Assembly: GCA_002393975.1 (NCBI GenBank)
Contig: DGSM01000091.1
Location: forward strand, 1-18,734
DNA: 18,734 nucleotides
Reading direction: 5' to 3'
From: Clostridiales bacterium UBA4362
GTDB lineage: Bacteria > Bacillota > Clostridia > TANB77 > CAG-508
The translations under genes and the position numbers were made by a program. Positions 13,608 to 18,734 of the stretch are shown here, piece after piece (position 1 is the first letter of the stretch; the number at the start of each line of letters is the position of its first letter). The notes under the pieces are model-generated. The model saw only the letters and a program-made list of their open reading frames with translations. It was not told the origin of the DNA and did no database searches.

Positions 13608-15125
13608 TTATTCAGCATTATTTGTGTAATAATTTGCATTAACATCTGGTGCTAAATGCCATTTTCCTATAAAGCTTACTACAACATTTTGAGAAAGCTC
13701 TAAACTTGGTTTTACTACTATTGTTCCATCTTGATCTATGCATCCCCATTTGCCATCTTTTTTTACTGCTGCATAGCCATAATTATTTTGTTCAGTAGCA
13801 TCATCATAAATATAATCAACTATAACCACATCATTTTTATCTACGAATCCATATTTTCCATTCTTTTTAGACAAGAATAAATTGTTGGTTGTAAATAAAT
13901 CTTTATTAGACTTTTCTTCTAATTTGAAATTATAATATTTGTACTCTTCTCCAACTCTAACTTTAATAAAGCCAAGTTTTGAATTAATCTCTGATACTAT
14001 TCCTGATGTTTTTACTGAAAAGTTTGTATCAAGAAGATCATATTGTCCATCTTCTTTTTCCGCTTCAATAAAGCCTTCATTGCTTAAATATGATATGTTT
14101 GTGTAGCTAAATTCTACAATAGTATTTCCGCCCTTGTCAACTATACCAACTTTTCCATCTTTTTTAGCAATATAGTTATTTCCAAACATATACTCTATTA
14201 ATTGATAATCTGTCATTAAATTTGATTGATCTTCTATATAAATAAGTGAATACTTTCCATCTTGATTAATTATAATTGTATCTGATCCAATATATGTTGC
14301 AAATTGAAGTTTTTCATTTGAAAATTTAGTTTCATTATTTGTTCCAACTAATTTAAAAGATCCTTCTTCATTTACTATATAAAGACTTCCACTAGTTAAA
14401 GGTAATATCTTATTATACTTTGTTTCTAAAACCTGTTCTTTATGATAATTAATAAGTCCAAATTTTCCACCTTTTTCAACAACATATCCATCTTCATATT
14501 TATTAGTTAAAGCTTTTATTGAATCATATGCATTATCTATTATAATATTTCCAGCATTGTCTATTAATCCAAACTTTCCATCTTTTTTTGTAAGATAACT
14601 ATTTTGAACATATTTTAAACAACTGATTTCTTCAAATTGTGGAGCAATTAATTCTTTTCCACTTAAGTTTATTAATCCTACTTTTCCATCTTTTTGAACT
14701 TTAAGTACATTATCTGCTATATAGCTTGTACCATCTGCTTTTATATTTTGTAAAACATCTACTTTATCATAAGATGTAAATTTTTTCTCACCTTTTTCAT
14801 TTATTGCATATGAATTGTATGTATTTCCTACTATATCAACATCTGTTTGAACTATAAATACACTTTGAGTGTCATTAGGAATTAATACCATTTCATTCCA
14901 TTCAGGTTTTATTACATAGTCACCTTTGGAATTTATAACACCCCATTTTGACCCTTCATAAATTGCAATATATGAGTTACTAATATTCTTGCTAGATCCT
15001 TTTCTATATGCTTTAGGGCCATTTATTAATAATACAACTAATGCTATAACAAGCACAATAATTGCGATAGTCGCAATTACCTTTTTTATATTTAGTTTTG
15101 GCTCTGTATCATATCTTTTTGCCAT
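13608..15125 (-). CDS. Membrane-anchored WG-repeat protein (505 aa)
   Basis: A basic N-terminus and one membrane segment (about 15-35) act as signal anchor; nearly all the rest should lie outside the cell. That part is made of about nine to ten WG-type repeats of the form G-K-[WFY]-G-[LFV]-[IV]-[DN]-x-x-G-x-x-[IV]-I. Examples are SKWGVINSKGDYVI near residue 60, GKFGLIDNAGNIIID, GKVGIVDKGGNTIVE and GKWGCIDQDGTIVV near the end. Middle copies are degenerate. WG repeats are thought to form a beta-rich scaffold for protein or ligand binding; the partner is unknown. The start is supported by AGAGG and a nearby promoter. It sits between the SpoIIE-like gene and the tail-anchored protein. Confidence 0.88.
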   Translation of the reverse strand: MAKRYDTEPKLNIKKVIATIAIIVLVIALVVLLINGPKAYRKGSSKNISNSYIAIYEGSKWGVINSKGDYVIKPEWNEMVLIPNDTQSVFIVQTDVDIVGNTYNSYAINEKGEKKFTSYDKVDVLQNIKADGTSYIADNVLKVQKDGKVGLINLSGKELIAPQFEEISCLKYVQNSYLTKKDGKFGLIDNAGNIIIDNAYDSIKALTNKYEDGYVVEKGGKFGLINYHKEQVLETKYNKILPLTSGSLYIVNEEGSFKLVGTNNETKFSNEKLQFATYIGSDTIIINQDGKYSLIYIEDQSNLMTDYQLIEYMFGNNYIAKKDGKVGIVDKGGNTIVEFSYTNISYLSNEGFIEAEKEDGQYDLLDTNFSVKTSGIVSEINSKLGFIKVRVGEEYKYYNFKLEEKSNKDLFTTNNLFLSKKNGKYGFVDKNDVVIVDYIYDDATEQNNYGYAAVKKDGKWGCIDQDGTIVVKPSLELSQNVVVSFIGKWHLAPDVNANYYTNNAE

Positions 15126-15152
15126 AAAACCTCTATCCTTTTTTACTTTTAT

Positions 15153-15181
15153 ATCATAACAATCTAAATTAAAATTTTCAA
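15153..15181 (-). promoter_or_regulatory. Promoter of the WG-repeat gene
   Basis: On the - strand: TTGAAA (15176-15181), a 17-base spacer, TATGAT (15153-15158) with an extended -10 TG. It lies in the short gap after the SpoIIE-like gene; no terminator hairpin is visible there. Confidence 0.72.
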
Positions 15182-15197
15182 TATATTGCCAAAAAAA

Positions 15198-17417
15198 TTA
15201 TTTAAAACGAAATTTTAATACTAAAACTGACATATCATTTCTAATTTTTTTCTCTGAATTCGTTTTAGCTTGACTAATTATAATGTCTGCAATATTTTCT
15301 GGAACATCTGTATGTATATCTTTAAGTAATGCTTTTATCCAATCTGGATTATCTAAATTTGTTTGTACCACTCCACTACTTACTAAGACTAGCATGTCAT
15401 TGTCTTGTAGTTGTCTTTCTATATATCTGCTATCTTCTGCTTTCTGAGAAGCATTTACTCTTATAACATCTCTTGCACTTTTTATAAAGATTTCTGAACT
15501 GTTTCCTTTAATTATTTTTAAATTGCCTTCAAATAGATTGCATCCTATATAGTCATAATCTGCTGCTATTTGTTTCAAATCAGCAGCTTTAATGCTTGAT
15601 ATTAATTGTGAATGTGCTAAATCATCATTTTCTTCTTTCTCATAAATAGTTCTTATTATCCCATTTACTACTTTACTATTGTTATATGCTATATCATTTG
15701 CATTGTCTTCAATATTAGATTCATATCCATCACTAAAAGAAAACGAAATATTTCTATTTAATCCTGTAAATACTTCTATTAATTCACCAATTTTTTCTTT
15801 GTCATCTCTTTTAAGTTGTTTTTTTGCAACATCCATTACAAATTTGTTTTGAGAAACAAATTCAAATTTACATATTGGGGAATTGGTTCTTACTCCACAA
15901 TTTTGGTGAACTAAATCTAAATTCTCTAAGAAAATCTTATTAATTATACTACTTATGTGCTTATAGAAGCAGCTGTCTCCTGATTCATCTCCACATCTAT
16001 TAGTGCATATTTTTATTATTTTTCTGCCACATTTATCTTTTTCATATAAGATTCCATCTGTAATTATGTTTTTTTCCAGTAGCGCATCTTTTATCTTATC
16101 TGTGACAAGCTTTTCTTCATCAGCATTTACAAAAGTTTTCTTTTTCTCTGCAATCTTTAAAACCTTTGCTATCTCATCTTTATACTCTCTATATGAAATG
16201 TTGATTGCTCTAACCATTGTTCGAATCTCTTCAGCATTATTGTTTTGAGAATCACTTTTTTGATCGGCAAGATAGATATTTTGTTGACTTAAAATAGATT
16301 TTATTGATTTTTCTGTCATTATATTTTTATTTAATAATACATCAAACATATCTTCTATTAAATTACCGTTATTAGTGAATATGTAATCATATAAAAGATT
16401 GTCTTGTAAATCATCTATATTATTAAACAATTTTTTCTTATATATGTTTATTTTTTTCTGATAGCTAGGATCTTTCCTATCTAGAGTTTTATTTTTTATT
16501 TCTTCAACATTTATTCCAAATGTTTGAAGATATTCTTCAGTTCCCTCTTCTATTTCTCCACTTGAAACAGGAAGCATCTTTGTAGGTTTTGCCCAATCAG
16601 GAACAGTTTCAAAATTAATCTTCTTATAAATTCCTATTACTAGTCCTGTTAATGCATATATCAAACATAAATATATGCTAATATTGGCAAACATAGAAAT
16701 AATAACACCTGAAATCAAACCACTTAACATTCCTGAAAAGTAACCATATCTCCAACCTATAAATAAAATTAGTGATATGCATAAAAAGTTGCTTAAATAG
16801 AATGCTCCAAAGCCATATGTACTTATAGTTGAAATTGCAATTGTTATCGTGGCTGCTGCAGCTACTACCTCTTCATTTGTTAAAGCTTGATTAATAGTGA
16901 AAGAATTGAAGAAATCAAAAGCATTTACAAACAATTTATAGAATGAATATCCTAATAAAGAAATAGTTGCAGCCTCAAATATAGTTGGCCAACTAATCTT
17001 TCTAAATATAAAATAAACTATAAATATACATATTAATTCAAATCTACCAAGTCTAAGTTTTTCGTTAGTAGTATCATTTCTCCTAGGTCTAAAAATTATT
17101 AAAAGTAAAAATAATATTAAATATGCAACACTATTTATTCCTAATGCACCAAATCCATATTTTATTGTAGCTCCCACTAAACTACACAAAATAACAATAA
17201 GGCTCGGAATTTCATAGCTAATAGCAGCGACTCCCATTGAAAATCCTAATGGTATGATTAGAAAATTCAAATCGTTGCTACCACCTGCCATAGAAATGAG
17301 CAATGTTAATATATATATTATAATATTTCTAATTGAAAACAGACTTGAAAATCTATTATCTGTCTGTCCTTTTTTCTTGTCTTTAGTGTAACTTTCTTTA
17401 GAAATATTTTGATTCAT
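15198..17417 (-). CDS. SpoIIE-like membrane protein with degenerate PP2C domain
   Basis: 739 aa from the ATG at 17417; a TTG four codons upstream is less likely. The N-terminal half has about ten membrane segments (about 30-265), then a cytoplasmic helical region with a cysteine cluster (CGRKIIKIC, NRCGDESGDSCFYKH), then a C-terminal domain that aligns by eye with the SpoIIE phosphatase (PP2C) domain. SpoIIE dephosphorylates SpoIIAA to activate sigma-F in the forespore. Key motifs are altered: SDGMG reads SDGYE (562-566), VSDG reads VSSG (679-682), losing a metal-binding Asp, while the final D728 (NDMSV) is kept. Phosphatase activity may therefore be lost or changed. It has its own promoter and is next to a WG-repeat gene rather than the usual tilS/ftsH neighbours. 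Confidence 0.8.
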   Translation of the reverse strand: MNQNISKESYTKDKKKGQTDNRFSSLFSIRNIIIYILTLLISMAGGSNDLNFLIIPLGFSMGVAAISYEIPSLIVILCSLVGATIKYGFGALGINSVAYLILFLLLIIFRPRRNDTTNEKLRLGRFELICIFIVYFIFRKISWPTIFEAATISLLGYSFYKLFVNAFDFFNSFTINQALTNEEVVAAAATITIAISTISTYGFGAFYLSNFLCISLILFIGWRYGYFSGMLSGLISGVIISMFANISIYLCLIYALTGLVIGIYKKINFETVPDWAKPTKMLPVSSGEIEEGTEEYLQTFGINVEEIKNKTLDRKDPSYQKKINIYKKKLFNNIDDLQDNLLYDYIFTNNGNLIEDMFDVLLNKNIMTEKSIKSILSQQNIYLADQKSDSQNNNAEEIRTMVRAINISYREYKDEIAKVLKIAEKKKTFVNADEEKLVTDKIKDALLEKNIITDGILYEKDKCGRKIIKICTNRCGDESGDSCFYKHISSIINKIFLENLDLVHQNCGVRTNSPICKFEFVSQNKFVMDVAKKQLKRDDKEKIGELIEVFTGLNRNISFSFSDGYESNIEDNANDIAYNNSKVVNGIIRTIYEKEENDDLAHSQLISSIKAADLKQIAADYDYIGCNLFEGNLKIIKGNSSEIFIKSARDVIRVNASQKAEDSRYIERQLQDNDMLVLVSSGVVQTNLDNPDWIKALLKDIHTDVPENIADIIISQAKTNSEKKIRNDMSVLVLKFRFK

Positions 17418-17439
17418 AATATACCCCAAAATTATAAAC

Positions 17440-17453
17440 TAACTTACAAGTTA
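17440..17453. repeat. Inverted repeat at the start point of the SpoIIE-like transcript
   Basis: TAACTT-AC-AAGTTA, perfect 6-bp arms with a 2-base centre, lying directly downstream of the predicted transcription start. Its size and place fit an operator, but it could be chance in such AT-rich DNA. Confidence 0.4.
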
Positions 17454-17460
17454 CATGGTG

Positions 17461-17489
17461 ATTTTATCATAAAGATGTCCATTTATCAA
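17461..17489 (-). promoter_or_regulatory. Promoter of the SpoIIE-like gene
   Basis: On the - strand: TTGATA (17484-17489), a 17-base spacer, TAAAAT (17461-17466) with an extended -10 TG. The predicted leader is about 37 bases. It looks like a vegetative sigma-A promoter. Confidence 0.75.
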
Positions 17490-17512
17490 TATTTTCAAGC
17501 CAATTTAAACAT

Positions 17513-17542
17513 ATAAAAAGAGATAGCCGAGGCTATCTCTTT
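17513..17542 (-). terminator. Intrinsic terminator after the LPPTG surface protein gene
   Basis: Arms 17517-17528 and 17531-17542 are perfect complements (AAAGAGATAGCC / GGCTATCTCTTT), in practice an 11-bp stem with a 4-base loop, followed on the - strand by T-rich sequence. It begins 8 bases after the stop codon. Confidence 0.9.
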
Positions 17543-17550
17543 ATGTGATA

Positions 17551-18734
17551 TTATTTAGCATTAGAATTAAGAACTTTCTTTCTAATAACTACTATAGCGA
17601 TTCCTAGAATCATTACTACTCCAACTGCAGCAATTATAATTGGTGCATATTGTCTGTTTTCACCAGTAGGAGGTAATATTCTTACTAATTGTGCAGAGTC
17701 TGCATCAATTTCTGTAGGAGTAACTAAATCAAATGCTGTATTGTATTTCTTATCTGTATCATCCCCGTAGTTTTGGTTAGCAATTGGTTGGTTACCTACT
17801 CTAGAATATTGCATTCTTCTACCAACTGTATTTCTAACAGAAACGATTTCTCCTAAGTTGTTATATAACAATCCGTCAACTGTTCCATTACCACTAATTG
17901 TTGTTCCTGCCATCAAGTTAATTGATGTAGTTGAATTATTCTTGTCTTCAACTTCAGGTAATAGTTCTTTTCCAAGTTTATCAGTTGTTAATATTGTATT
18001 ATATGTAATAGCATCTTTGTAGTATGTTCTATTTAATAGGTCTTCACCTATCTTTCCGTCATCAGTACCACTTTCTGATGTTGATGGAATTAATTTATCA
18101 ACTCCTGTTACAACCCAATCTGTTGGATTTTCTTGATAAGTGCTTTGATATTTTAGATAATTTGATAAGTAATCTGCAACCTTTGTAGCATTTGTCTTAA
18201 CAATTTCATCTGATCCAGCTTTCTTACCTGTGTAGTAGAATGTCTTAGAAGTATAATCAACTTCACCAACATTTGTTACTGTATACTTATAAGTAATAGA
18301 AACTTTAGATCCAGTCATGATCTCATCATCCATATATACTTGGATAACTCTTGGTGTATTCTTTGTATTATCACCAATTTGAGGTTTCTTCATTCTAAAG
18401 CTTTCATATCCAGTTATATGTCCAACATGTTTTGCAAAGAACACATTGTTTACACTCTTGTCTGTATCGAATAATGTTTCTCCGTTAGCAAGAACTACTT
18501 GGAATCTTGCAACTTCTTTCTTAATCTTAAGTCCAGCTTCTGGTCTTTCAACTAAGCCTAAGTCAACATCATCTACTAAATAAACAGGTGTGTTAGGATC
18601 ACTTGATTGTGGTCCACTAGTTGCTTGTTGTCCTCTTAGTTCAATCTTGTCTGGCTCAATTTCTAAGTCCATAACTCCTGATTGAGCAACCATATATGTA
18701 TTATCTTTAAGTTCTTCAATCATCTTTCTTTGTA
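17551..18734 (-). CDS. C-terminal part of an LPXTG-type cell-wall surface protein
   Basis: The frame stays open to the window edge (codons before the ATG at 18723 read Q-R-K, with no ribosome binding site), so the gene starts outside. The visible 390-plus residues are an extracellular, Asn/Asp/Thr-rich region with beta-domain features such as GSKVSITYKYTVTNVGEVDY, typical of repetitive clostridial surface proteins. The end is a classic sorting signal: LPPTG (codons 17662-17676), a 20-residue hydrophobic segment (about APIIIAAVGVVMILGIAIVV) and the positive tail IRKK. A sortase should cut between T and G and join it to the cell wall. No catalytic motif is visible. It ends at a strong terminator. 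Confidence 0.85.
   Translation of the reverse strand, partial: QRKMIEELKDNTYMVAQSGVMDLEIEPDKIELRGQQATSGPQSSDPNTPVYLVDDVDLGLVERPEAGLKIKKEVARFQVVLANGETLFDTDKSVNNVFFAKHVGHITGYESFRMKKPQIGDNTKNTPRVIQVYMDDEIMTGSKVSITYKYTVTNVGEVDYTSKTFYYTGKKAGSDEIVKTNATKVADYLSNYLKYQSTYQENPTDWVVTGVDKLIPSTSESGTDDGKIGEDLLNRTYYKDAITYNTILTTDKLGKELLPEVEDKNNSTTSINLMAGTTISGNGTVDGLLYNNLGEIVSVRNTVGRRMQYSRVGNQPIANQNYGDDTDKKYNTAFDLVTPTEIDADSAQLVRILPPTGENRQYAPIIIAAVGVVMILGIAIVVIRKKVLNSNAK

Overview
This window looks like chromosomal DNA of a very AT-rich, low-GC Gram-positive bacterium (Bacillota, most likely a clostridium-type anaerobe). The reasons are a classic clostridial 2[4Fe-4S] ferredoxin, a WalR/WalK-type two-component pair, a class B sortase, an LPXTG-type surface protein, a DUF348-G5 wall hydrolase, a SpoIIE-family membrane protein, strong GGAGG ribosome binding sites and sigma-A promoters that almost all have 17-bp spacers. 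Nothing points to a phage, plasmid, insertion sequence, CRISPR array or RNA gene. The species cannot be fixed from the sequence alone.

Layout from left to right. On the + strand: the 3' end of a zinc-ribbon protein (possibly MscL), ending at a bidirectional terminator. On the - strand: a class B sortase with its own promoter; a ferredoxin gene with a terminator; and a compact operon walR-walK-lepB-holB-ricT (5884 down to 1314), transcribed from a clear promoter just downstream of an AI-2E-family permease gene. Upstream of that are exoA (exonuclease III) and a secreted/anchored DUF348-G5-transglycosylase protein, each unit marked off by promoters or terminators. From 9302 to 10816 there is a self-contained three-gene unit of unknown function (52-aa, 127-aa and 253-aa proteins). 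It is divergent from lemA, the only complete gene on the + strand. lemA converges on tatD, and the two share one terminator hairpin.

The right part, all on the - strand, runs from an LPPTG-anchored surface protein (cut by the window end) through a SpoIIE-like membrane protein with a degenerate phosphatase domain, a membrane-anchored WG-repeat protein and a C-tail-anchored unknown protein to acpS and tatD.

The common theme is the cell envelope: sortase and a sortable protein, signal peptidase, a WalRK-type wall-stress regulator, a peptidoglycan hydrolase, LemA and several uncharacterised membrane proteins. These are mixed with housekeeping genes (DNA polymerase III delta-prime, RicT, exonuclease III, holo-ACP synthase, TatD). 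The best candidates for something undescribed are the three-gene unit next to lemA, the SpoIIE-like probable pseudophosphatase with its WG-repeat and tail-anchored neighbours, and a perfect 16-bp inverted repeat inside the acpS reading frame.
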